A stretch of DNA of 64,000 nucleotides, taken from positions 124,001-188,000 of the forward strand of contig JAAOOA010000445.1 of the NCBI GenBank assembly GCA_012861695.1. The letters run 5' to 3'. This document shows, piece by piece, positions 1 to 10,833 of this stretch; within the stretch, counting starts at the first letter, position 1; each line of letters opens with the position of its first letter. A program made the position numbers and the translations under genes. This stretch comes from Trematomus loennbergii. Its lineage: Eukaryota; Chordata; Actinopteri; Perciformes; Nototheniidae. The notes beneath the pieces are model-generated. The model ran no database searches and was not told the DNA's origin. It worked only from the letters and a program-made list of their open reading frames with translations.

Positions 1-1572
1 GCTGAACCATACACTATTAGTCCGTATTCTATGGCTGATCTAATTAAGGCTGTGTATACGTTCCTCAAAGCAGCTTTATCAGCCCCCCACTTAGTGCCTG
101 CCAAGCACCTCATAACATTTAAAACCCTTTTACATTTATCTACTACTTTATCAATGTGAGTACTCCATGTGACTCTCTCGTCCAACCATATTCCCAGAAA
201 TGTAAATGTCTTCACTTTCTTTAGTTCTTGTCCATAAAGTTTTAACCTAACCTCCTCACCTATCCTTTTCCTCGTAAAAAATAAAGTTTCAGTTTTTTCC
301 ACCGACAATCTAAACCCCCGTGTCAGAGACCAGCTTTCAATTTCCGTAATGGCTTCCTGAATCTTACCTACAATATAATTTACATTTCTGCCCCTTTTCC
401 AAATAGCTCCATCATCTGCAAAAAGTGACTTACCGATATCAGATCCTACTTGTGTATATATATCATTTATCATGATAGAAAACAAAAGAGGACTATTACA
501 CTCCCCTGGGGTTCCATTTTCAACTTCATGCCTTCGAGAATAAGAATTGCCAACTCGGACTCTGATGGCACGGCCAAACAAAAAATCCATAATCCAATTA
601 TATACATTACCTCCCAGACCCATAATGTCCAGTTTTATTAATAATCCTTCCTTCCACATCATATCGTAAGCTTTTTCCACATCAAAGAATACAGCTACAA
701 CACACTCCTTATTCGCTTGGGCTTTCCTAACTTCAGATTCCAGGCACAGCAGTGGATCTAAAGTACTCCGCCCTCTTCTAAACCCACTCTGATAAGGAGT
801 CATTAGTTCATTTTTCTCAACGTAGTATGTCAGCCTTTCTGTTATCATTCTTTCCATAACTTTACACAAGTGCGATGTCAGAGCTATAGGTCTATAACTG
901 CCTGGACTGGTTGGATCTTTCCCAGGTTTTCTAATAGGAATAATGACAGACTCTTTCCATATTATTGGCAGCTTCCCTTTCTCCCAAATCTTATTATACA
1001 TCTCCAACAGCTTTCCTAATGCAAATCACTTAATTTGGTCAACATTATATAACATACATTATCTTTCCCAGGAGCAGTCATTTTACACTTACTTAATGCT
1101 CTTCTCAACTCTTGAATAGAAAAAGGTACATTTACAACACTCTGCGAAATGTCTTTCTTCATATACATTAGGATGCTCATCTAACACTTCCTGCCTCCTG
1201 ATCTTACCTTCTTCTGTCAAATTTTCCGAAGAATGAACTTTGACAAAATTTGTTACTAGAATTTCTGCCTTCTCCATAGGACCAGAGGCAATTTCCCCTC
1301 CATTCTCTAACACTGGCAGGTTACTCTGCTGTCTAATTCCCCTCATCTTCTTAATCATTCCCCATACTTTATCTAATGGCGTAGTTCTCCCAATACTTGA
1401 ACAGAATCCTCGCCAACACTCCCTTTTTGCTCTTTTAACAATTTTCCTTACCTGAGCCTGTGCCTTCTTATATTCTAATAAATTGTGTAATGAATGTGTC
1501 TTTCTTAGCTTTCCAAACAGCCTGATTTTGTTTCGGATTGCATCATTACATTCTTTGTTCCACCACGGTACT
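1..1572 (-). mobile_element. Nimb/I-like LINE fragment, reverse transcriptase part
   Basis: Duplicate of 36431-38003 on the minus strand. It covers the linker before the reverse transcriptase and most of the RT domain; the RNase H half lies outside the window to the left. Compared with the other copy it has extra small deletions near 503, 510, 1025 and 1148 that break the RT frame. It is intact where the other copy is broken near 36640. The two copies therefore carry different lesions from an ancestor with a longer open frame. A 90-residue open stretch at 1089-1358 is a remnant of the segment upstream of the RT motifs. Confidence 0.85.
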
Positions 1573-1802
1573 CAGGGGAGGTGGGTTTAGTTTCCTGCAC
1601 GCCTCGACGTAAGAGAGACGTAAGCGACGCCGCCTCTAGCTCCGAAGCTCTTGCCTCTCGACCGACAATTTTTTGGAGCTGGAAGTGAACCGCATTCTGG
1701 AGCTAAGAGGTGGCGCCGCTGCGGTGTGAACAGGAAAAACCGGTACTTTTCAGGCTCTAGCTCCGAGCCGGTGCTGAAAAAGCGCCGGTGTGAAAGGGGC
1801 AT
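1573..1802. mobile_element. Truncated hAT-like MITE remnant
   Basis: GC-rich block joining the LINE 5' end to the orphan ZNF 3' UTR. It ends in a run of the type 'gccggtgtgaaaggggca', typical of one terminus of a common fish non-autonomous DNA transposon, and holds inner complementary segments (gagccggt, accggtactt). The opposite terminus is absent, so one end was lost or replaced. Family assignment is from memory of such ends and is uncertain. The unit 2 copy is 38004-38236. Confidence 0.35.
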
Positions 1803-2590
1803 AAGAGAGCCAAGCTAGCTGTTTCCTCCTCCTGATGTCCTGAGAGCTGTATTGTTATATTTTAAGAGACTTTCTGAATTGAAGTCTGACTAACAGACTT
1901 CAATTCACAGTCAGTCTTGTTTGATGTCCCTGGACAAGCCCTGAGGTCCTCCTCAGCTTTTTAAATATCCCTAAAATCCCCCTAAATAAAATGGGTGAGG
2001 CTTTTCTCCACTACGCTCCCAAACTGTGGAACACCAGGAAATATCAGAGAGGCTCAGTGGACATTTTTAAACGCCTTCTAAAGAAACATCTCTTTAGATT
2101 AGCTTTTTATTAGCAACCCCCCACTTTAAATGTTCTTTTAGTCTTTATTATTTACCTACTTTTATATCGTTTTATTTATGATATAGGAAGGGTTTTATCT
2201 TATGTTAGTTATTTAACAGTTTCAATAGCAACATTTATTTTGACGTTGGTTTCTTTATATTTTAATCGTTTAAACTTTATTAGAATTATGATGTTTTTAT
2301 TACTCTACATTTGGATTTGGATTTCTGTTGTACCTATATGTTCACTTTATTTTATAGGGTTTTATATTGTTGAATCTATTCACCTGTCTTGTGTCTTATC
2401 TTTCCGAGAGAAATCATTGTTTTACTGTATCACATTTGTTATTGTCATACCTTTTACCTCCTTGTGTATCTTAACCTGTTACAATGTTATATTTTGCTGC
2501 ATGTATCTGTAAAGGTCTTAACATCTGAGGGGACTTTCTTGTCGTTTATTTTTAACACAAGGCCACAGAGATTTAATATTCAGCTTTTTA
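1803..2590 (+). pseudogene. Orphan ZNF 3' UTR lacking its finger exon
   Basis: The block matches the 3' UTR that directly follows the finger exons at 14110 and 50198, including the hairpin-like pair around 1880-1905 where an AAGTCTG-type arm is followed by its complement. No finger exon precedes it; the MITE remnant and LINE do instead. It is therefore the tail of another plus-strand ZNF gene whose body was lost. It also shows the sites of the two TTAA insertions of the downstream gene in uninterrupted form, at about 1857 and 2472. No function is expected unless it supplies a polyadenylation region. Confidence 0.75.
1991..2113 (+). pseudogene. L2-type LINE C-terminal tail inside the ZNF 3' UTR
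   Basis: A 40-codon open frame encodes the stereotyped carboxyl end of vertebrate L2/CR1-like reverse transcriptase proteins: an APKLWN block, then SVDIFKRLLKKHLFRLAFY and a stop (1991-2113). Only this tail survives. It also occurs in the 3' UTR at 51490-51592 and on the minus strand at 29769-29880, so a LINE 3' end was already part of the ZNF 3' UTR before the family duplicated. Confidence 0.7.
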
Positions 2591-2864
2591 AAGTCTTTTT
2601 TTAACATGGAAGTCATTGCAATGCATTTGAGCTGTAACAATTTGATTCAAATCATTTATCTTTTCTGCATTTCTCTGCTAAGTTCAGCAACACACTGACT
2701 TGGTCTCTGTAGCTAAAAGCAGCTACCATTCATCATAACATGTTCAGCTTTTTCTGCATTTTTCTGCCACAAATGTTCACAGTTTACAGCATTCGCACGC
2801 ATTTTCTGCAGGAAATGCATTTTCTAGTTTTAATAGCGATAGTGTTTTCTATTTTTTCACCACA

Positions 2865-3233
2865 GGGGGCAGTGAACTGATGTTTAAATGAAAAACTCTA
2901 ATCCCATGATGCATTGCGGCGGTCCGTTTCTAGCTTCCGGTCCTCAGAAGCTACACGTTGCTAACAGACGTTGGTGCAGATTTTATACCGAATGTAATGT
3001 GTTTAAGAGACTTTTAAAACACACACAAAGAGTTAGTTTATCCTTGGAGGGTGATTTATCCGTGCTTTTATCCGTTACACCGTGTTTTTGTTGCCTCCCG
3101 TTCTTTGTTCGTAGCTTTTTATACCACGTGGCTGATCGGTAAACATAAGTAAAGGGAGATTAGTGTGTTTAACGGCAGTGTTTTATCAAGGAGAAGAAAG
3201 GCTGAAGAACCAGGACGAAGAGGAGAGAGAGAG
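2865..3233 (+). promoter_or_regulatory. ZNF promoter region and non-coding exon 1 (unit 1)
   Basis: This block is conserved at four places (also 28727-29035, 34721-35027 minus, 39299-39666), which suggests a functional promoter module. It contains a ZNF143/THAP11-like element around 2896-2919 (atcccatgatgcattgcgg). The end, gaggagagagagag followed by gtaaca, is a good splice donor at 3234. The purine-rich 3' end (about 3180-3233) is inferred to be a non-coding first exon; the transcription start is not defined. Intron 1 is 414 bp in both units. Confidence 0.6.
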
Positions 3234-3647
3234 GTAACATCCTTCAGTGTGTGTGTGTGTTAGTTTTAATGACTTTAAAAGCTGCAGGGTAGCTTGTGAA
3301 TTTACTCCAGGTGGAACTAAAGTCTGATTTAACACTTGATTATCTTTCACATCATTAATCCAGATCTGTAAAGTAACTAAAGATATTAAATACATGTAGT
3401 AGAGTAAAAGTACACCATTTATCTCTGAATTGTTCTAAATGTACAAAGTAGCATTAAATAGAAATACTCAAGTAAAGTAAAAGTACCTCTAAATGGTACT
3501 TAAGTACAGTACTGGAGTAAATGTACTTAGTTACTTCTCACCTCTGCTATGAACCTACGAAGTAGCTGTAGATTTGTTTAGTTGTGTCTGTCGGTTGTAT
3601 TGAGGTATCTTGTTTTGTGTCAGCTGTAGTTGTGTTGATTATTTCAG
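3234..3647 (+). other. ZNF intron 1 with a dispersed ACTTAAGTA-type repeat
   Basis: The second half contains a palindromic fish repeat built on aagtactt/acttaagta motifs (about 3400-3545). Pieces of this intron recur at 8108-8420, 10700-10833, 32490-32670 and 34335-34710, showing that intron 1 plus start exon moved as a module. Confidence 0.6.
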
Positions 3648-3713
3648 AGACACAGCCGGAGAAGGAGCACTGAGAGCAGCATGGAGGAGAACAAAGAGAC
3701 CCCTGGAGCTCAG
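3648..3713 (+). CDS. ZNF start exon, intact (unit 1, proximal)
   Basis: The exon lies between a tttcag acceptor and a gtcagt donor. After a 33-nt leader, ATG at 3681 opens eleven codons, MEENKETPGAQ, and the exon ends in phase 0. That phase fits the finger exon at 13500, which begins AAA CCG AAA (KPK) directly after ttttag. Short acidic start exons spliced onto one large finger exon are usual in fish C2H2 clusters. The same exon recurs at 10834, 40081, 45095 and 47086 (plus) and at 32417 and 34267 (minus). What is seen: splice signals, ATG and phase. Inferred: that it is joined to the finger exon, since no transcript data are available. Confidence 0.7.
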
Positions 3714-4039
3714 GTCAGTGTGCTTTTCTTCACAATAATTCCTATCACTGTTATCCCCAAATGAAAGATCACAACCTGTTCAGGGCTCTCGACTAACTTT
3801 TTTCACCATCCTCCCGGAACCGTCCCGAAATTAATGTGGACCGTCCCGAATTTAAAATATTTGTTTTTCTACATTATCATTAGTTAAAATCATTCAAAGT
3901 GACCTTTAACATAAATAAAACATCATACAAATCATTAGATGATATTTCATCAACCTTTTTATTTGAGTAAATCAGTCAAACACATAAACAAAGGCCAAAT
4001 ATATTAAAAAAAACACACAAGCGAGAAAGTTACTCTAAT
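3714..4039. other. ZNF intron 2, no gene seen
   Basis: AT-rich intronic sequence with a short internal direct repeat built on 'accgtcccgaa' near 3825-3850. No coding signal was seen. Confidence 0.5.
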
Positions 4040-4047
4040 ATTGAATC

Positions 4048-5856
4048 CATGGGCGTAGAAAGCATCCTGAATGTGGGGGGGACATTTTTAACGGGGGGCG
4101 GAAAAAAATATAGATTTCCTGTATTCTGGTGCATTTTAACAGGTGGTTTGATACTTTTATGTGGCTATACTAGCATGAGGAAAATGATGGGTACATTTTG
4201 TAATTTCATCCAGTAGTAAAGAAAGGAAACATATTTGATTATTAATTCAGAGCTGTCTTTGAATTAATAAAAAGCAGTTTAAATGCCCATATTTTGTACA
4301 TTTATATACAACAATAATTATTTGTGAGTGCATTGAGAGATATTGTTGTGGAGAGTCATTTATATATAAATCGCAAAATACATTTGTGAATCCTTCTGTG
4401 AGCATTTATTAATATTGAGACTGATCTGACTCCATAGAGATGTTAAGTTCACCTAGGAATGGTATCATTGACTTAAATGTTCAAATAAATTGCTCTTCTG
4501 TCTATATTGGTCATATGATGCCCCTTGACTGAAATGTTTCCTGTTCAATATCCCCACTGATTTCCTTAAAATCCTGGGATGAGAGTCCACATCACAATTT
4601 ACTCTCAACTGTCATTTCCCTTTCATCACTCACCTCAGCAATGGACCTCTCTCACTGTCCTGTATTCTGCCTCTGACTCACTCTCAAGTGCCTAGATGTC
4701 AAGAGAGGTGGTGAAGTGATCATTATTTATTGAGCAGTATACTCTTTCACATTGAATCATAACAAGTAACAAGTCATAACATCATAACAAGTGAATGTAA
4801 ATACAATTGACTCTGGGACTTACTTAAGTCCCAGTCTGTGACATTGGACATTTTGAAGACTCAAAGTCCCAAGCAGTAGGTAGAATATAGCTAGTCTATG
4901 TAATGTGCACAGAAAATAAATAGTTAACTGAATACTGGGATGGAAATAGCCTATAAGCACTCAGTAAAACATAAACACACACAAAAAGCTTCTGAATGAT
5001 AAGAAGTATAATTAAAACATAATGCACATTACCATTTTGAGAGAGAGTACCTAAGTTAAAGAACTCAGAAAAGAATCTCTTATCGAACTGAGGCTCCAGT
5101 AAAACACACTGACTGCGTCTCTACATGGACATCAGTAAGCCGTTTATGAGTATTATCCCGGTTATGATCATATTGGGGATATGGTGTTTACATGAGCACA
5201 GAGAGATCGGGTTATTCATGTTCCCTGTTTACATGATAAATACTAGTAACCTGGCATTTCGATGCCTTTTCTCATCTAAACTATTCAGTATTTGTATCTC
5301 TCTATCATGACATAAAGACGAAACTCCTCTCCAGAAGTGAGACGCCGCCATCACTGTTAACTGATTAACTGCTACCAGCTGATGACTTACTTTCCTCTTC
5401 TTTGAAAAAAATGTTCTTATGTCCATGTTGTCTGGGGGAGAAAACAATCAAACCAAGAGATCGTCAGCTTTGATTTTCGCTGTATTAACCATTTCCTGAA
5501 CATTTGGTGTGTGTGCCTTACCTCCGCTACCGGCATCGCTTCATACAACAGATCTGAGCTGTCCAACTATGACAACACTCCTTGAACATGCGCGCGCTAT
5601 GTGAGAATCTGCCTTGGTACAAAGTAGCAGTGAAAACATGGTACGGAGTTTCATTGATTTGGGCATTCTCTCAATAAGCAAGTGGAATGGATTTCATTTG
5701 ATAGTGAAGCACTGACACAGCGCTCTACAAAGTGCGGCGAGTGGATAGACCGATTCACGGACTTTCCGCATAGTAAAAGTGGGGGGGTCTAAACTAATCA
5801 TTTGAAAAAGTGGGGGGGACTTGTCCCACCCTCATATAATGGCTGTGACGCCCATG
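4048..5856. mobile_element. Non-autonomous hAT-like element with 8-bp target duplication
   Basis: The element begins catgggcgt and ends acgcccatg, and is flanked on both sides by the 8-bp direct repeat ATTGAATC (4040-4047 and 5857-5864). An 8-bp duplication with short inverted ends is the hAT signature. Poly-G tracts (tgggggggac) lie just inside both ends. No transposase-like frame is present in 1.8 kb, so it is non-autonomous. The unit 2 copy at 40483-42270 has the same duplication, so the insertion predates the unit duplication. Confidence 0.8.
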
Positions 5857-5972
5857 ATTGAATCCAATCAAGTCCCATCCGATTAACAAAAAAATCCAAC
5901 ACTGTCCTGAAGACAGAACCCAGAGTAACCACTAACCAGGATGACAGTCTGTAACACAGTCAGGAGACACTA

Positions 5973-7013
5973 GGCTTGTTTGAGACAAGCGAGACCTGCG
6001 CAATTGCGATCAACGTCTTGCTAGTGCGTTGCATGATGGTTAGTCATTTTGTCCGACTTGCTCAGGAGGCTCGCCTACATGAGACGTTGAAATCTCGCGG
6101 GACAAAGACGCCCGCAGACTTGAGAGCGAGGCGCGGCGAGGCGGAGCAGTTTCTCTCCACGGGCTGCGGAAGCGAAATGCTTGATGGGAAACGACTCGCT
6201 GGTATCTCGAGCTGAGCGCTCATTGGTGGTTTTACCCCGTGCTGGAGATGAACTCTCCATTGGCTCGGCAAAAGTGTGTTGTTTTGTGTCAGTTTTACGT
6301 CGCCACTTCCATTCACATTTTTCATCATTGTTCCACAATGTTTATCATCATGAAATTAATATCTATATATTTGTATACAATACTTGCACTGCTTACCGTT
6401 GTCATACTTTATATATCTTAGCATATTCATACACACTGTTAATACTGTTCTGCTCATAGGCTACTGTGTATATCTAGTGTATTTATATCCCTCACTGTTT
6501 TTTCATCATTCAATTAATTCTATATTTTATTCTGCAGATTGTGTACATTACTTTTCACTTTACTGCTTTATGCACTCCTGGTTAGAAGCTAAACTGCATT
6601 TCGTTGTGTCAGTACCTGTAATCTGTGCAATAACAATAAAGTTGAATCTAATCTTGAGCAGGAACAAATGTATTTACTTAGTACATATCTGACATTAACG
6701 ATTAAACACATTTGTGCATTCTTTATAAATGCAAACCGAGTCAAGCCGACTCCGGAGGTGGCGGATGCACCTTAAAGTTGTTTGCAATCCGCCAAAAAAC
6801 CGAGAGAAGAGGAAGAAGCCGACTCCGAGCTGTCCGACTTCAGGCGAGCTTTTTGAGACCTCCCCGGCTGCGATCGGCTATTCTCGTCTACTTTCGAGGC
6901 GAGCCGCAGCTTGTCTCAAACAAGCCTAATTACTAACCATCATGCAACACACTAGCAAGACGGCGGTCGCAATTGTGCAGGTCTGCGTCTGTCTCGCTCA
7001 TCTGAAACAAGCC
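5973..7013. mobile_element. MITE with ~80-bp inverted ends, long form
   Basis: The left arm (ggcttgtttgagacaagcg, 5973 onward) is complementary over about 80 bp to the right arm ending at 7013, with TA directly outside both ends. Each arm also holds the pair aggcttgttt/aacaagcct. The long inverted ends and TA flanks suggest a Tc1/mariner- or Spm-like MITE; the family is uncertain. This copy is 1041 bp, whereas the unit 2 copy (42387-42882) is 496 bp because the centre differs. Confidence 0.65.
6352..6665 (+). mobile_element. LINE-type 3' tail inside the long MITE form
   Basis: AT-rich segment ending in 'gtgcaataacaataaagttgaatc', a tail seen behind many fish retroelements, here followed by taatct. 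It is absent from the unit 2 copy. Either it inserted in unit 1 after duplication or it was deleted from unit 2; the MITE centre differs over about 540 bp, more than this tail alone, which favours deletion in unit 2. Confidence 0.4.
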
Positions 7014-7019
7014 TAATGT

Positions 7020-7470
7020 CCAAGCGTTTCCTGTTTACGGTCGTTTGATTCTCTGTTTTGAGAATAATAAAATAAGATAATCAAAATGATAAAAATAATA
7101 AAATATAATAAAATAAAAATTATGAAATAAAAATTCTAATAAGACAATAATAATAATAACAATAATACAATAAATAAAATAACAATATATAATTCAATCA
7201 CAATAACTAATTTGAAAAAATATATATAAATGAATGTGGATATCTTTTTACTGAAATGTCTCCTTAACACACGGCCCGTTTATTCAGAGTATTAATGAGG
7301 ATGTTGAGAGCTGCTGATGTAACTAAATAATTCCCAATGTGGGATCAATAACGTTTAACGTGTTAATACTTCATTGCTTGTTTGTTTGTTGACAGCATGT
7401 AAAGTGGCCTTTGGTCCCTTGAAAGGCGCTATACAAATGTAATCTATTGTTATTATTATTATTGATAAGG
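7020..7470 (+). repeat. AT-rich tract and L2-type 3' tail
   Basis: A simple (AATAA)-like tract at 7064-7220 is followed by a segment of the form 'tgtaaagtggcctttgg...gaaaggcgctatacaaatgtaa' and a short ATT run (7400-7465), the standard 3' end of fish L2/CR1 LINEs. No coding sequence is attached. The unit 2 copy is 42905-43360, with a longer ATT run. Confidence 0.55.
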
Positions 7471-7569
7471 TATTTGGCTCCCTCTGGCGGTCACTAAGTG
7501 TACTCTGCCACCTCACATTTTGCAACAGTACTAGTGTCTTTACGGCAGTTCACAACAACATCAGACATC

Positions 7570-7682
7570 ATGGCCTCTGCAGCTCCGGAGGTTTTAGCGG
7601 CCTCCGGGACACCGGGGGAGACACCGGGACACCGGGGGGGACACCGGGCATGGCAGGATCCCGTAAAACAACCTTCGTTCAG
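7570..7682 (+). pseudogene. gpn1: GPN1 exon 1-like fragment (unit 1)
   Basis: ATG at 7570 opens MASAAPEVLAASGTPG, and the exon ends in a strong donor (ttcag, then gtgagt at 7683). Just before the donor one frame reads GMAGSRKTTFVQ, which is the end of the GPN1 P-loop (family form GMAGSGKTTFVQ, with RLT starting the next exon). The ATG frame and the P-loop frame are out of register, separated by expanded acaccgggg units and a seven-G run. The hydrophobic strand that should precede GMAG is missing, and the P-loop glycine is replaced by arginine. GPN1 is a GTPase needed for RNA polymerase II assembly and nuclear import. This piece cannot encode a working nucleotide-binding site. It lies on the strand opposite to the other GPN1 exons at 20461 and 18219. 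Confidence 0.65.
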
Positions 7683-8107
7683 GTGAGTTAGCACCGGGAG
7701 CTAACAAGAGCTACGGGAGCTAACTGGAGCTGATGCGAGCTAGCTGCTTCTGCCAGGGGTAAAAACAGTATTAATATAGTATTAAAAACTGTATTCAAAC
7801 AGTGTTTAAAACGGTATGAAAACAGTATCAATATAGTATAAATACAGTATTAAAACTGTTTTAAACAGTATAAAAGCCTGTTATAAAACAGTGTTTCAGC
7901 ACAGGCTGTACAACAAAGGTGATTCAATAAATACACGCTGGTCCAAGTTATTGGGAGATATTAGTAGATGACAAGTTAGAGCAGGCGCTGTGGGAATTGT
8001 AGTCTTTTATAGTGTGTTGACTACAGACGTCACAATTAGGTGGCCTTTCTTATGAAAACAAAAATACTGGCTCTAACACGTATATAACCTAAGATTCTCG
8101 TAGACTG
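7683..8107 (+). other. Start of GPN1 intron 1, no gene
   Basis: After the donor comes an 'agctaac/gggagctaac' direct-repeat patch, then a cryptic repeat of cagtatt/aatatagtat motifs (7765-7890). A reverse-complement tract of the same style lies at 22070-22160, consistent with both being parts of one original intron. Confidence 0.4.
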
Positions 8108-8498
8108 GAATCTTAAGTTCTTGAGTAAATGTACTTAGTTACTTCTCACCTCTGCTATGAACCTACGTAGTAGCTGTACATTGTTTTGTTGTGTGTGTCT
8201 GTCGGTTGTATTGAGTTGTCTTGATTGATCATGAAAGTGTTCTCAAAGCTGGTAAAGGTGCAGCTAGTTTGAATGACTTTGTATACGGCAGGGTAGCTTG
8301 TGAATTTACTCCAGGTGGAACTAAAGTCTGATTTAACACTTGATTATATTTCACATCACACATCCACATCTGTAAAGTAACCTTGAACCTAATATTTAAA
8401 AAAAAAGGTATAAACAACATGTATAGCCTCAATGTCCTGAAATAGCTGAGTAAGTTAATAGTGGAATGGTTTGTGCAGCTGAAAGTAGGCTGAAGGAG
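8108..8498 (+). repeat. Displaced fragment of ZNF intron 1
   Basis: Contains 'gtaaatgtacttagttacttctcacctctg', 'gtctgtcggttgtattgag' and the 'gggtagcttgtgaatttactccaggtgg' segment of ZNF intron 1, but in shuffled order and without the start exon. It is a rearranged module remnant with no coding potential. Confidence 0.5.
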
Positions 8499-9185
8499 TT
8501 AGATATTAAATGTAAGTAGTAGTGAATGCATTTTACATCTCTTACAGCAGTCACCCACAATCAGAGTTTCAGGCCTAGTCGTTAGCTTTCCCTCTAGCCT
8601 TTTACTTTTGGAGTAGCTATTGGTCCTTACCCTGCTGTGTGAAGAGGACAGGTTATCCAGCTCATCAGAAAGAGATCTCAGGTTCTGTGTCAGTGGAGCG
8701 TATCTGTTCTGGATTGGCACACTTGGTGGTTTAGGAGGATTGTTTGTAGTTCTCCCTTTAGCAGCTGTCCACGGCTGCTTCCTAGTATGAATAGGGGTTG
8801 AAGAGGCGCTCTTCCTGGGTGATAACAACGCAGGCCAGCCGGTCGCATTACAGATTTCAGAGCGCTGGGCTCTGCCTGTTATTCGTTCTCCCAAATCCCA
8901 TGGAAATGATTTACTCTTCGGCCTTGCACCCAGAGAGTTCGAGGGAGGACTACCACTTGTAGATTTATTACCCGGTACACAGCCCTGCTGTTCCTTAGAA
9001 TCCTTGTAGCTGCTAGCTAGCTGTAAGTTAGCATGCCCTTTTCCATTCTTTTGCACTGGTAAAGTGGTGTCATTCCAACCTAGTCCATTCACTTCCACGT
9101 TAACTTCCAACCGTTGCATTTTCATTTCCAACACTGCCATCTTCTGTAGAACTTTGTGGAAGTCACCTGTAGAGAGCGGAGGCAT
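8499..9185 (-). pseudogene. LINE ORF1 with N-terminal part of an esterase-like domain (unit 1)
   Basis: A 228-codon frame starts MPPLSTGDFHKVLQKM with a heptad-like segment (residues 9-32), followed by a proline- and serine-rich linker with a basic patch and the block RYAPLTQNLRSLSDE. It then reads PETLIVGD, the first (GDS) block of the SGNH/GDSL esterase domain found in ORF1 of some vertebrate non-LTR elements. Here a short deletion after GD shifts the frame; unit 2 keeps VGDSAVRDV at about 44478-44505. The rest of the esterase and the RT are missing. ORF1 proteins bind element RNA. The fragment is 5'-complete but 3'-truncated. Confidence 0.6.
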
Positions 9186-9391
9186 TTTGCTGCTAACTAG
9201 CTAAATAGCATGCAGTACCAGGCTTTAGCTGTTGTTAGGCCACGCTACTGGAGGAGTGAGGTCGTCGTAAAAATATTGAAATATGGCTGAAACCCTTCAT
9301 TTATTTACGAAGAATAACTGTCCCAGTGATAAGTTAATGTCCAGGAGCCGCTGCTCGAAGTTATCAGAAAAGAAAAATAGGAAAATCAGCA

Positions 9392-10209
9392 TCAAAAGTA
9401 AGCAGAGGCAAGAGCAAGCAGAAAAACGTCTGCACTGTAAGAAGCAGGAAGCAGTGAATCTCCAACGAACGGATATTCGGGTACAGCCCTAGTGTGATCC
9501 CTAACATACTGTTGGAACCAAGGTAACACAGTCTCCAGGCGAAATTGCTTCATGTCCCCGAGCACTATTGCCTGTGCATCGGGGCGGCTGAGTTGCAGCT
9601 CGTGAACACGGTCAGCGATGGAGCCGGCCGCCATTGGCGCTCTGTCGCTGGGAGGCACGTAAACAACAAACAGTAAAATACACCCGAATTCTCTAGGCAG
9701 ATTAGAGGATGAAAGGGTCTTAACGTCATGCCGAGAATTTCTACGTAGGGATTGCAGGTTTTACATCTTACTGAGTATGATCGGCACCACAGATCATTAA
9801 TATACACAAAATAACGCCTCCTCTGGTTTTCCCCGAGTTCGCATCCCTGTCTGCTCGAACAAGGGTGAATCCGGGTACCTCAAAGAGAGATTCAGGCATT
9901 GTAGATTGTAGCCAACTCTCCGTGAAACATAATAAAGAGGCCTGCCGATATTCATGATGGTACCTTGTGTATGTCCTTAGTGTGTCCACTTGGTTGCTCA
10001 ATGAGCGCAGGTTTGTGAGAATGATGGATGGAAGTGGTGGCCGGCTGAATCTCCGCCGTAGGCGATTCTGAACGCCTCCCCTCCTCCTCGTCTCTTTTTC
10101 CTGGTGTTTCTAAGCGGCTCCCGAGGGATGTCATCCAATATTGAAGAGCACAGATGGCTTGGTGTATTCGTATGAGGCCGATCGCATTGTAGCTCCAGCA
10201 TAGCCTCAC
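9392..10209 (-). pseudogene. LINE apurinic-type endonuclease fragment (unit 1)
   Basis: Overlapping minus-strand frames encode an exonuclease/endonuclease/phosphatase domain: TNLRSLSNQVDTLRTYTRYH, then SLLCFTESWL, FTLVRADRDANSGKTRGG, VYINDLWC and IADRVHELQLSRPDAQ. The FTESW and RGG blocks are typical of LINE endonucleases. At least two frame breaks separate the blocks (near 9800 and 9960), and the usual GDFN block appears as LGDMKQ. No RT follows. A 5' leader with a basic KKRRG stretch lies upstream to about 10470. The exact LINE clade is not determined. Confidence 0.65.
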
Positions 10210-10479
10210 GGCTGTAGCAGCGTAGAGGCCGGGGCTCCTCGCACTAACCTGTTTGTGCTGTCACTCAGGTGTGTCTTGGAAAGTTGTATGGCCAGACATG
10301 GTCTGCAGAAGGCAAATGTAATCCACAGGATCAAACGCATGGTCTCTCAAAATGATGTTTCATACAGACACAACAACGTTTAGACAATAATTAGACCAAA
10401 CAAACAAAAACAAAAACAAGAGGAACGGAGCATACTGAGACGCGCAGTGACAGGATGCCGTCTCCCTCTGTCTCCTGTA

Positions 10480-10700
10480 TATACCAGAGGTGGGAGTAAG
10501 TCATACATGTGCAAGTCTCAAGTTACTGGGGTGAGAGTCAAGCAAGTCAAGTCATACCAAATCCTGATGAATAACCCCAGTTTCCACATTTATATCAGTT
10601 GGAAGACATTGGTTATGAAGAGTAGAGTTTTATTTTCAACATTAACAACAATGGAGAGTGGGGCTCTGAAATGATAACCCTAGTTCTAAAGTGATGTATG
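10480..10700 (+). repeat. Short dispersed repeat, possible SINE or LINE tail
   Basis: Starts 'agaggtgggagtaagtcata' and carries several 'caagtcaagt/caagtctcaagt' repeats, a pattern seen in dispersed fish repeats. No RNA polymerase III boxes could be convincingly placed. Duplicated at 46740-46965. Confidence 0.3.
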
Positions 10701-10833
10701 TGTTTGTGTGTAAATGTACTTAGTTACTTCTCACCTCTGCCATGAACCTAGCTGTAGATTTGTTCTGTTGTGTCTGTCGGTTGTATTGAGTTGTCTTGTT
10801 TTGTGTCAGCTGTAGTTGTGTTGATTATTTCAG

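Noticed and set aside
5976..6215. Frames in the inverted-end MITE (5976-6338, 6712-6936) as host genes
   Set aside because: They lie inside the MITE arms, run on both strands equally and match no domain.
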